This document shows positions 1 to 5,507 of a DNA stretch of 5,507 bases, in pieces. The stretch covers positions 1 to 5,507 of the forward strand of contig JAQSDT010000211.1 in NCBI GenBank assembly GCA_029946075.1, in the 5' to 3' direction. The DNA comes from a bacterium (GTDB taxonomy: Bacteria; Pseudomonadota; Alphaproteobacteria; Rhizobiales; Xanthobacteraceae). How positions within the stretch are numbered: position 1 is the first letter of the stretch; each line of letters starts with the position of its first letter. Both the position numbers and the translations under genes were made by a program. Below the pieces are notes generated by a model that saw only the letters and a list, made by a program, of their open reading frames with translations, was not told where the DNA came from and searched no databases.

Positions 1-1698
1 GCCTGAGGCGGCGAGCGCGCTGACGATGACCTGCATCAGGCCGGGGCTGCGGAATTGAATCGCTGAAATGTTGACGGCGACGTGCAAATGCTCGGGCCAT
101 CGCGCCGCGGTCATGCAGGCCTGCCGGATCACCCATTCGCCCATCGGTACGATGAAGCCGATCTCCTCCGCCAGCGGAATGAAGGAGGCCGGCGAAATCA
201 TGCCGCGCAGCGGATGGTTCCAGCGGATCAGCGCCTCGAAGCCGCTGATCTCCTGGCTCGCGAGGTTGACGACGGGCTGGTAGTGCAGCTCGAACTCGTC
301 CGCCGGCAGCGCCTTGCGCAAATCCTGTTCCATGATGCGGCGGGTCTGCATCTGCAGATCCATCGCCGGTTCGAAGAAGCGGAAGGTGCTGCGACCGTCG
401 CTCTTGGCGCGGTAGAGCGCCAGATCGGCATTGCGCAGCAATTTGTCCGGGCTGTCGCCATCGCCGGGGCCGACGGAAACGCCGACGCTGACGCCGATGA
501 TGGCCTGCTGGGCGTCGATATCGTAGGGCTCGCTGAGCAGCTTGATGACGCGCTGCGCCAGTGCGGTGGCATCGGCGGGGACGGCGATCGGCGCCTGCAC
601 GATGACGAACTCGTCCCCGCCCATGCGCGCGATCGTGTCGGACTCGCGAACCAGCCCGCGCAGCCGTTCGGCGACGACCCTGAGCAGCCCGTCGCCGGCG
701 GGATGGCCGAAGGTGTCGTTGACGGCCTTGAACTGGTCGAGGTCGAGGTGATGCACCGCCACGATATCCCCGCGCTGAATCCGGCTCAGCGCGTGTTCGA
801 GGCGATCGTTCAGCAGCACCCGGTTGGCGAGACCGGTCAGCGAATCATGGTGCGCCATGTATTCGATCTTCACCTCGGACTGGCGCTGCTCGGTGATGTC
901 CTCGTGGGTGGCGACCCAGCCGCCGTCGGGCATCGGCCGGTGCCGGATCTTGATCGTGCGGCCGTCCTGCAGTTCGACGGTGCTGTCGCGCGCCTCGTTG
1001 GACGCCGCGACGTTGGTGCGCCAGCGCACATATTCTTCGCGCGACATCGCCGGGAAGCTGCCGGCCTCGATCCTGAGATCGACGATCTCGGCGACCATCA
1101 TGCCGGGATGGACGCGCTCGGCGGGCAACCGGTAGATTTCGACGAAGCGGTCGTTGCAGACGATCAAGCGATGATCGGCGTTGAAGAAGCACAGTCCCTG
1201 CGACATGTTGTTGATCGCGGTGTCGAACTGGACATTGTTGATCCGCAGCGCTTCTTCCTGTTTGCGGCCGAGCTCGTTCTGGGCTTTCAGGCGAGCGTTC
1301 AGCTCCTCGCGCTCGGTGATGTCTTCGTGGGTGGCGAGGCCGCCGCCGCCGGGCAGCGGATGCACCGTGTAGGCGACGAGGCGCCCGTCCTGGAATTTCT
1401 GCACCGTGGTGTCGAGCGCGATATCGCGGCCGACACGTTCGCGGACATATTCGTCCGGCGCGACCTGCACCTCGAGCCCGAGATTGAGGCGATGGCGGAT
1501 CAGTTCGCTGGTCGGCGTGCCCGGCTTCACCTGTTCCGGCGTCAGCCCGTACATTTCGATATAGCGCCTGTTGCAGAAAACGACTTCACGGTTTTCGTTG
1601 AAAACGACGATGCCGAGCGACAGATGATTGATCGCGTCTTCGAGCCGCGCACTCAAGTGAGCCGCCCCCAGGACAGCGATCTGGCCGTGATCCGTCAT
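1..1698 (-). CDS. PAS-PAS-GGDEF-EAL cyclic-di-GMP signalling protein (partial, C-terminus outside window)
   Basis: Sensor enzyme predicted to make and/or degrade the second messenger cyclic di-GMP in the cytoplasm; 566 residues are in the window. Seen directly: PAS 1 at about residues 20-130 (GIVVFNENREVVFCN, ending ATHEDITE), a Glu/Arg/Lys-rich probably helical linker at 130-160, PAS 2 at about 155-270 (again ending ATHEDITE), GGDEF domain at about 280-440 and the start of an EAL domain from about 460. The GGDEF domain has DSLTGLANR, DLDQFKAVND, an intact GGDEF signature (360-364) and the inhibitory I-site RESD (351-354) exactly five residues upstream. The EAL part has YQP, FEALIRW (catalytic-site Glu488) and VNIS. 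Known for the family: such motifs mark an active, product-inhibited cyclase and a potentially active phosphodiesterase, but the later EAL residues are off-window, so dual activity is inference. No membrane segment is visible. Start chosen at ATG 1696-1698 because GGGGGA lies 9 nt upstream; in-frame ATGs at 1750-1752 and 1780-1782 have weaker leaders. The PAS ligand is unknown. Confidence 0.93.
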   Translation of the reverse strand, partial: MTDHGQIAVLGAAHLSARLEDAINHLSLGIVVFNENREVVFCNRRYIEMYGLTPEQVKPGTPTSELIRHRLNLGLEVQVAPDEYVRERVGRDIALDTTVQKFQDGRLVAYTVHPLPGGGGLATHEDITEREELNARLKAQNELGRKQEEALRINNVQFDTAINNMSQGLCFFNADHRLIVCNDRFVEIYRLPAERVHPGMMVAEIVDLRIEAGSFPAMSREEYVRWRTNVAASNEARDSTVELQDGRTIKIRHRPMPDGGWVATHEDITEQRQSEVKIEYMAHHDSLTGLANRVLLNDRLEHALSRIQRGDIVAVHHLDLDQFKAVNDTFGHPAGDGLLRVVAERLRGLVRESDTIARMGGDEFVIVQAPIAVPADATALAQRVIKLLSEPYDIDAQQAIIGVSVGVSVGPGDGDSPDKLLRNADLALYRAKSDGRSTFRFFEPAMDLQMQTRRIMEQDLRKALPADEFELHYQPVVNLASQEISGFEALIRWNHPLRGMISPASFIPLAEEIGFIVPMGEWVIRQACMTAARWPEHLHVAVNISAIQFRSPGLMQVIVSALAASG

Positions 1699-1707
1699 CG
1701 TACGTTT

Positions 1708-1712
1708 CCCCC
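1708..1712 (-). promoter_or_regulatory. Probable ribosome binding site deciding the start of the GGDEF-EAL gene
   Basis: On the minus strand the run GGGGG followed by A lies 9 nt before ATG 1696-1698. It is purine-rich but not a perfect Shine-Dalgarno match. The two upstream in-frame ATG codons (1752 and 1782) have no better purine stretch at a suitable distance, which is why the start at 1698 is preferred. The family gives little help because N-termini before the first PAS domain vary. Confidence 0.45.
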
Positions 1713-1860
1713 GCCGCTGTTCGCGGCACTCCTTCTTCGAGGAGGCGGCCATTAGAGGGCCGGGGCGGTGAATCACATGCATGAGACGCCGCCAAAACGG
1801 GCGGATTCTTCAGGATTTGCTCAACAAGCCGTTAATGCCTGCCGGCCTGAGGGGCAAAAA

Positions 1861-3147
1861 TCAGGCGGGATCGACCAGGATCACCCTGACGTCGTTGACG
1901 TTGGTGAGGGTCGGGCCGGTCAGCAGCAGGTCGCCGGTCGCCGAGAAGAACGCGGTGGCGTCGTTGTTGGCGAGATAGGCGGCGGGGTCCAGCTTCAGCG
2001 ATTTCATTTTGGCGAATGTAGCCTGGTCGATGATCGCGCCGGCGGGGTCGGTGGCGCTGCCGGCGCCGCCGTCGGCGCCGTCGGTATCGGCCGCGAGTGC
2101 GACGATGCCCGATGTATCCTTCAGCAAATCCGCCAGCGCCAGCGCGTATTCCTGGTTCGGGCCGCCGCGGCCGTTGCCGCGCACGGTCACCGTGAGTTCG
2201 CCGCCCGAGACGATTGCAAGGCGCTTGCCTTCGGCATGCGCCTTCAGGGCCAGCCGCGCGTGTTCGGCGGCAATATCGCGTGCCTCGCCTTCGAGGTCGG
2301 CGCCGAAATCGATCACCTCATATCCGGCGTCCCGTGCGACCTTGACCGCGGCGTCCAGCGACGCCTTCGGCTTCGCGATGATCTCGAACTCCGCGCGCGC
2401 GAAGGCAGGATCGCCGGGCTTGCAGCTCTCGTTGCGGGGATCTTCCAGCGCGCGGCGCACCGCGTCGTCGATGGTGAGATTGTATCTTGTGACCAGCGCG
2501 CGGGCATCCGCGAGCGTGGAGGGGTCGGGCACCGTCGGCCCGGATGCGATCGCGGAGGGATCATCGTGCGGCACGTCCGAAATCGCCAGCGTGACGATCT
2601 CGGCGCGCTGCCCGGCGCGCGCCAGCCGGCCACCCTTGATCCGCGACAGATGCTTGCGGACGATGTTCATCTCGCCGATCGGCGCGCCGGAGCGCAGCAG
2701 CGCGCGATTGACCTGCTGCTTCTGCGTGAACGAAACGCCCTCGACCGGGGCGATCCAGTTGGCCGAGCCGCCGCCCGACAGCAGCACCAGCAGCAAATCG
2801 TTCGCGGTCGCTTCCGCGGCAAGCCGCAGCGTGTCGTCGGCGGCCTTCAGGCCGGCTTCGTCCGGCACGGGATGGCCGGCTTCGATCACCTTGATGCGCC
2901 GGGTCGGGACGCCATGACCGTGACGCGTGGTGGCAAGGCCGGTCAGCCGCGACGGATCGAGGCCGAGCGTGTCGAGATAATGCTTCTCCGCCGCCACCGC
3001 CAGCGCCGCGGCGCCCTTGCCGGCGGCAAGACAGATCACGCGGCCTTTCGGCGCCGGCCGCAAATGCGCCGACAGCACGACGTCGGGATGCGCCGCGGCA
3101 ACGGCCGCGTCAAAGATCGCACGCAGAAGGGGACGTCGGTCGGTCAT
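1861..3147 (-). CDS. ttuD: Glycerate 2-kinase, DUF4147/MOFRL family (TtuD/GckA-like)
   Basis: Predicted cytoplasmic enzyme phosphorylating D-glycerate with ATP to 2-phosphoglycerate, linking tartrate, hydroxypyruvate, glyoxylate and serine breakdown to lower glycolysis. The 428-residue length is normal for the family. Seen: N-terminal DUF4147 domain at about residues 8-240 with LAAGKGAAA (40-48, containing Lys43), the glycine-rich SGGGSANW (124-131), SGAPIGEMNIVRKHLSRIKGG (split here as SGAPIGEMN 153-161 and VRKHLSRIKGG 163-173) and DVPHDDPSAIASGPT (191-205). The C-terminal MOFRL domain at about 305-425 has SGGELTV, NGRGGPNQEYALA, DTDGADGGAGSATDP and TGPTLTNVND. Older databases call this family hydroxypyruvate reductase after TtuD; the kinase name fits the domain better. 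The symbol is by family resemblance, not a proven orthologue. The start is the only usable one: reading upstream, a stop at 3181-3183 is reached with no other ATG or GTG, although no clear Shine-Dalgarno precedes it. It lies downstream of the terminator at about 3204-3233, so it probably has its own promoter. No clear terminator follows it. Confidence 0.93.
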   Translation of the reverse strand: MTDRRPLLRAIFDAAVAAAHPDVVLSAHLRPAPKGRVICLAAGKGAAALAVAAEKHYLDTLGLDPSRLTGLATTRHGHGVPTRRIKVIEAGHPVPDEAGLKAADDTLRLAAEATANDLLLVLLSGGGSANWIAPVEGVSFTQKQQVNRALLRSGAPIGEMNIVRKHLSRIKGGRLARAGQRAEIVTLAISDVPHDDPSAIASGPTVPDPSTLADARALVTRYNLTIDDAVRRALEDPRNESCKPGDPAFARAEFEIIAKPKASLDAAVKVARDAGYEVIDFGADLEGEARDIAAEHARLALKAHAEGKRLAIVSGGELTVTVRGNGRGGPNQEYALALADLLKDTSGIVALAADTDGADGGAGSATDPAGAIIDQATFAKMKSLKLDPAAYLANNDATAFFSATGDLLLTGPTLTNVNDVRVILVDPA

Positions 3148-3203
3148 GGCGGCAACGAGGGCTATGGACGGGAGGTCTGGTTATCCATCCAATCGCGGCA
3201 AAA

Positions 3204-3233
3204 GAAAACCCCCGCAGGTTGCCCTGCGGGGGT
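3204..3233 (-). terminator. Rho-independent terminator of the complete substrate-binding protein gene
   Basis: A perfect 10-bp stem CCCCCGCAGG / CCTGCGGGGG (3209-3218 with 3223-3232), extended by an A-T pair at 3208/3233, encloses a 4-nt loop. Read on the minus strand it is followed directly by TTTTCTTTT (from 3208 down to 3200), a classic U-tract. It starts about 40 nt after the stop codon of the binding-protein gene and about 60 nt before the glycerate kinase start, so it should separate the two transcripts. Confidence 0.9.
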
Positions 3234-3272
3234 GTTCCGGCCCGCGAATGGGCCGATCAGATTCTGAAATAA

Positions 3273-4499
3273 CTAGCCGCCGACGTCGCCGTTCAGGATG
3301 TCACCGAACAGCTCCCAGGCTTCGCCCTTGAACTTCTGCAGTTGAACCTGCGAGATCGGCGCGAAGTCGGTCGGGCTGGTGTTGACCTTGATGCCCGGCA
3401 ACAGACCGCCGAGCTCGAGCCCCTTGATGTTGGCTGCCTGCCGCATGACGTTTTCGCGCGTGAGATCGTCGCCGCACGCCTTGAGAACGTGAACGAGGCC
3501 TTGCGCGACGGTGTAGCCGTACATGACCGAACCGTCGATGCGGTTGCCTTCCGGGAAGTACTTGGTCAGGAACTCATCGAACGCCTTCATGCCGGCGTCG
3601 TTCTTCCACTGCGGATCTGAAGTGTCCTTCAGGTAGGCGGAGGAGATGATGCCCTGGCCGGCTTCGAAGCCGGCCGGCTTCATCACGGCGCCGATCGAGG
3701 CCGAGACGTTGTTGAGGAAGTGGGTGGGCTTCCAGCCGATCTCGGCGTTCTTCTTGATCGCCTGCGCCGCGAATTTCGGCGTGGTGATGTTCATGAACAC
3801 GTCGGCGCCGGATGCCTTCAGCTTGACGATGTGGGAATCGATCGTCGGCTCCGAAACTTCGTAGCTCTCTTCCATGACGATCATCGAAGCGGCCTTGGCG
3901 CCGAGACCGTCCTTGAAGCCCTTCAGATAATCCTTGCCGTAGTCGTCGTTCTGGTAGAGCACGCCGATCTTGGCATTCGGATGGTTCTTCAGGATGTACT
4001 TCGCGTAGATGATGGTTTCGCTCTGGTAGTTGGGCTGCCAGCCCATCGTCCAGGGGAAGTTCTTCGGGTCGTTCCACTTGGTGGCGCCGGTGGCGACGAA
4101 CAGCTGCGGCACCTTCTTGGTATTGAGGTACTTCTGGATCGCCGAGTTCGGCGGCGTACCCAGCGGATTGAAGACGAACAGAACCTCGTCGCTCTCGACC
4201 AGCTTGCGGGCCTGCTCCACCGTCTTCGGCGGCGAGTAGGCGTCGTCATAGCTGACGAAGTTGATCTTGCGGCCGTTGATGCCGCCTTCGGCGTTGATCT
4301 TCTTGAAGTAGGCCTCCTCGGTCTTGCCGATCACGCCATAGGCGGAAGCGGGTCCGCTGTAGGGCATGATGTTGCCGATCTTGATCTCGGTGTCGGTGGC
4401 GCCGGCGTCGTATTTCTTCTGCGCGAGAGCGCCGGTTGACGTTGCCGCAAGCAATCCAAACGCGGCGGACATAACCGCCAGTTTTTTCATTTTGGACAT
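3273..4499 (-). CDS. Periplasmic substrate-binding protein of a branched-chain-amino-acid-type ABC transporter (LivK/Peripla_BP_6 family), complete
   Basis: Secreted binding protein that captures a small solute in the periplasm and delivers it to a LivHMGF-type ABC permease, which is not encoded in this window. 408 residues. Seen: signal peptide with basic start MSKMKK, hydrophobic core at about 7-20 and a signal peptidase I site after GALA (26); no lipobox Cys. The mature part begins with IKIGNIMPYSGPASAYG (40-56), the usual first strand and ligand loop, then GGINGRKINFVSYDD, ATGATKWND (136-144), YQNDDYGKDYLKGF (182-195, the LivJ/LivK-like hinge-region motif) and a typical C-terminal lobe ending WELFGDILNGDVGG. 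Family members bind branched-chain amino acids, amides, urea or aromatic acids; the ligand here cannot be told. ATG 4497-4499 is favoured over the internal ATG at 4488-4490 because AGGGAG sits 8 nt before the former. About 84% identical to the neighbouring gene at 4681. The gene has its own terminator, and a palindromic candidate operator lies upstream. Confidence 0.95.
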   Translation of the reverse strand: MSKMKKLAVMSAAFGLLAATSTGALAQKKYDAGATDTEIKIGNIMPYSGPASAYGVIGKTEEAYFKKINAEGGINGRKINFVSYDDAYSPPKTVEQARKLVESDEVLFVFNPLGTPPNSAIQKYLNTKKVPQLFVATGATKWNDPKNFPWTMGWQPNYQSETIIYAKYILKNHPNAKIGVLYQNDDYGKDYLKGFKDGLGAKAASMIVMEESYEVSEPTIDSHIVKLKASGADVFMNITTPKFAAQAIKKNAEIGWKPTHFLNNVSASIGAVMKPAGFEAGQGIISSAYLKDTSDPQWKNDAGMKAFDEFLTKYFPEGNRIDGSVMYGYTVAQGLVHVLKACGDDLTRENVMRQAANIKGLELGGLLPGIKVNTSPTDFAPISQVQLQKFKGEAWELFGDILNGDVGG

Positions 4500-4507
4500 T
4501 TCTGTCT

Positions 4508-4513
4508 CTCCCT
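4508..4513 (-). promoter_or_regulatory. Ribosome binding site of the complete substrate-binding protein gene
   Basis: AGGGAG on the minus strand, 8 nt before ATG 4497-4499. The distance would be 17 nt to the second ATG at 4488-4490, so this site selects the longer product starting MSKMKK. Confidence 0.75.
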
Positions 4514-4565
4514 TTTCAATTTCAAATAAAAGAACGTCCGGCCCCTTGAACGAAGCTCTTCGACG

Positions 4566-4583
4566 AAATGGTAGTTACCATTT
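4566..4583. promoter_or_regulatory. 18-bp perfect palindrome, candidate operator upstream of the substrate-binding protein gene
   Basis: AAATGGTA-GT-TACCATTT: two perfect 8-bp arms around a 2-nt centre, 67 nt upstream of the ATG at 4499 and downstream of the preceding gene's terminator. The AT-rich symmetric form fits a site for a dimeric regulator (for example of the GntR, TetR or MarR type). The GGT/ACC half-sites are separated by 4 nt rather than the 3 nt typical of FadR-type GntR sites, so I assign no regulator family. A shorter imperfect-centre palindrome CGAAG-CT-CTTCG (4551-4562) lies beside it. No convincing -35/-10 pair was identified around it. The function is inferred from symmetry and position only. 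Confidence 0.45.
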
Positions 4584-4602
4584 TGCCGATCCCGCCACAA
4601 TG

Positions 4603-4632
4603 AAAAGCCCCTGCGGCAAAGCCGCAGGGGCT
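4603..4632 (-). terminator. Rho-independent terminator of the partial substrate-binding protein gene
   Basis: A perfect 11-bp stem GCCCCTGCGGC / GCCGCAGGGGC (4607-4617 with 4621-4631), extended by an A-T pair at 4606/4632, encloses an AAA loop. On the minus strand the stem is followed by a short TTTT run (4606-4603). It begins about 48 nt after the stop codon at 4681-4683. The U-tract is shorter than in the terminator at about 3204-3233, so some read-through into the next gene is possible. Confidence 0.85.
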
Positions 4633-4680
4633 GCTTCTTTAGTGGGCTTCCCTGACGGTGGTGGAGCCGGAGCGAACGCT

Positions 4681-5507
4681 CTAGCCGCCGACGTCGCCGG
4701 TGAGGATTTCACCGAACAGTTCCCAGCCCTCGCCCTTGAACTTCATCAGTTGCAATTGCGAGATCGGGGCGAAGTCGGTTGCCGAGGTGTTGACCTTGAC
4801 GCCCGGCAAAAGGCCGCCGAGCTGGAGATCCTTGATGCTGGCCGCCTGCTTCATGACGTTGGCGCGGGTCAGGTCGTCGCCACAAGCCTTCAGAATGTGC
4901 ACGAGGCCCTGGGCGACGGTGTAGGCGTACATGACGGAAGCGTCGGCGCGGTTGGCTTCCGGATAGTACTTATCCAGGAACTGGTTCCACGCGATCATCC
5001 CCGCGTCCTTTTCCCACTGCTTGTCGGTGGGGTCCTTCAGGTAGTTGGACGAGATGATGTCCTGTCCGTTCTCGAAGCCGGCCGGCTTCATCACGCTGCC
5101 GATCGAGGCCGAGACGTTGTTGAGGAAGTGCAGCGGCCTCCAGCCGATTTCCATGTTCTTCTTGATCGCCTGTGCCGCGAATTTCGGCGTGGTGATGTTG
5201 AAGAAGACATCAGCGCCCGATGACTTCAGCTTGACGATGTGGGAATCGATCGTCGGCTGCGAGACTTCGTAGCTTTCTTCCAGCACGATCATCGAGGCCG
5301 CCTTGGCGCCGAGGCCGTCCTTGAAGCCCTTCAGATAGTCCTTACCGTAATCGTCGTTCTGATAGAGAATGCCGATCTTGGCGTCCGGCTTGTTCTTCAG
5401 GATGTACTTTGCATAGATCTGCGACTCGCTCTGGTAGTTGGGCTGCCAGCCCATGGTCCAGGGGAAGTCCTTGGGGTCGTTCCACTTGGTGGCGCCGGTG
5501 GCGACGA
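4681..5507 (-). CDS. Periplasmic substrate-binding protein of a branched-chain-amino-acid-type ABC transporter (LivK/Peripla_BP_6 family), N-terminus outside window
   Basis: Second copy of the LivK-like binding protein; 274 complete codons plus the stop are present and the frame runs open to the window edge. By comparison with its neighbour it lacks about 134 N-terminal residues, including the signal peptide and first ligand loop, so its start should lie near position 5907 if the copies are equally long (inference). Seen: VATGATKWNDP at the edge, YQNDDYGKDYLKGF, ITTPKFAAQAIKK, LNNVSASIG, TVAQGLVHILKACGDD and the same ending GDVGG as the neighbour. The internal Met at 5452-5454 is not a start: it aligns with Met152 of the neighbour, and conserved coding sequence continues upstream of it. 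I count about 45 differences in 274 residues (about 84% identity) and no gaps. Permease and ATPase genes are not visible; they could lie further right or elsewhere. Ligand unknown. Confidence 0.94.
   Translation of the reverse strand, partial: VATGATKWNDPKDFPWTMGWQPNYQSESQIYAKYILKNKPDAKIGILYQNDDYGKDYLKGFKDGLGAKAASMIVLEESYEVSQPTIDSHIVKLKSSGADVFFNITTPKFAAQAIKKNMEIGWRPLHFLNNVSASIGSVMKPAGFENGQDIISSNYLKDPTDKQWEKDAGMIAWNQFLDKYYPEANRADASVMYAYTVAQGLVHILKACGDDLTRANVMKQAASIKDLQLGGLLPGVKVNTSATDFAPISQLQLMKFKGEGWELFGEILTGDVGG

Larger units (their letters stand above)
3273..5507 (-). repeat. Tandem gene duplication (two substrate-binding protein paralogues)
   Basis: The unit at 3273-4099 matches 4681-5507 at a constant offset of 1408 bp with no insertion or deletion in the coding part. 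Long identical runs include 3816-3850 / 5224-5258 (35 nt) and 4066-4099 / 5474-5507 (34 nt, continuing to the window edge). The regions downstream of the two stop codons are not clearly alignable apart from each carrying a GC-rich terminator with a related CCCC-GC core. This is gene duplication with divergence, not a mobile element: no terminal repeats or transposase were seen. Confidence 0.85.

Noticed and set aside
82..1755. 557-codon open frame on the plus strand opposite the GGDEF-EAL gene
   Set aside because: The minus-strand frame has clear PAS, GGDEF and EAL motifs. The plus-strand product is rich in Asp, Val, Arg and Ala with no recognisable domain, as expected for the complement of a GC-rich gene.
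1789..1866. Small inverted repeats CCGCC/GGCGG (1789-1804) and GCCTGA/TCAGGC (1845-1866) considered as a glycerate kinase terminator
   Set aside because: Stems are only 5-6 bp, one has a 10-nt loop and overlaps the stop codon, and neither is followed by a T-run on the minus strand.
1768..3267. 499-codon open frame on the plus strand opposite the glycerate kinase
   Set aside because: It is antisense to a full-length, motif-rich kinase, its product is Arg/Gly-rich and resembles no family, and it runs through the terminator at about 3204-3233. Shadow frame of GC-rich coding DNA.
3720..4439. Plus-strand open frames opposite the substrate-binding proteins, including 4366-5223
   Set aside because: They mirror conserved binding-protein codons on the other strand. 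Similar antisense frames recur in both copies only because the genes themselves are duplicated.
4585..4600. TGGCGGGATCGGCA on the minus strand considered as a sigma-54 promoter
   Set aside because: The GG and GC elements are about 2 nt too close for the -24/-12 spacing and the consensus match is poor.
5452..5454. Internal ATG considered as the start of the right-hand substrate-binding protein
   Set aside because: Conserved codons continue upstream to the window edge (VATGATKWNDP) and align with residues 135 onward of the complete paralogue, so the Met is internal.

Overview
The window looks like chromosomal DNA from a GC-rich alphaproteobacterium, most likely the Bradyrhizobium / Rhodopseudomonas / Afipia group. 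This is inferred from the strong G/C third-position bias, the PAS-PAS-GGDEF-EAL protein style, the MOFRL-type glycerate kinase, and the neighbouring LivK-like solute-binding proteins, a family greatly expanded in that group. No 16S or other marker is present, so the genus is not proven.

All four genes lie on the minus strand, so transcription runs from high to low coordinates. From right to left they are: (1) 4681-5507, a branched-chain-amino-acid-type ABC substrate-binding protein, cut by the window edge and lacking about 134 N-terminal residues; (2) 3273-4499, a complete paralogue of it (408 aa with signal peptide); (3) 1861-3147, a complete glycerate 2-kinase of the DUF4147/MOFRL family; (4) 1-1698, a PAS-PAS-GGDEF-EAL cyclic-di-GMP enzyme, cut inside its EAL domain. 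Each substrate-binding gene is followed by a strong intrinsic terminator (about 4603-4632 and 3204-3233). They are therefore probably separate transcription units, and the glycerate kinase probably has its own promoter in the short gap at 3148-3203.

The gaps are short. Positions 4500-4680 hold a terminator, an 18-bp perfect palindrome that is a candidate operator, and a good ribosome binding site. Positions 3148-3272 hold the second terminator. Positions 1699-1860 hold only weak hairpins and possible upstream starts for the c-di-GMP gene. No RNA genes, insertion sequences, CRISPR arrays or phage genes were seen.

The two binding proteins would capture a small organic solute in the periplasm (an amino acid, amide or aromatic acid; the ligand cannot be read from sequence) for an ABC permease not encoded in this window. 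The glycerate kinase feeds glycerate into lower glycolysis. The c-di-GMP protein is a signalling enzyme. No direct functional link between the three activities is visible. The most informative feature is the tandem duplication: the two copies align without gaps at a constant offset of 1408 bp, are about 84% identical in protein over the shared 274 residues, and concentrate their differences in one C-terminal segment. I found no convincing undescribed system; this is mostly an ordinary metabolic and signalling region.
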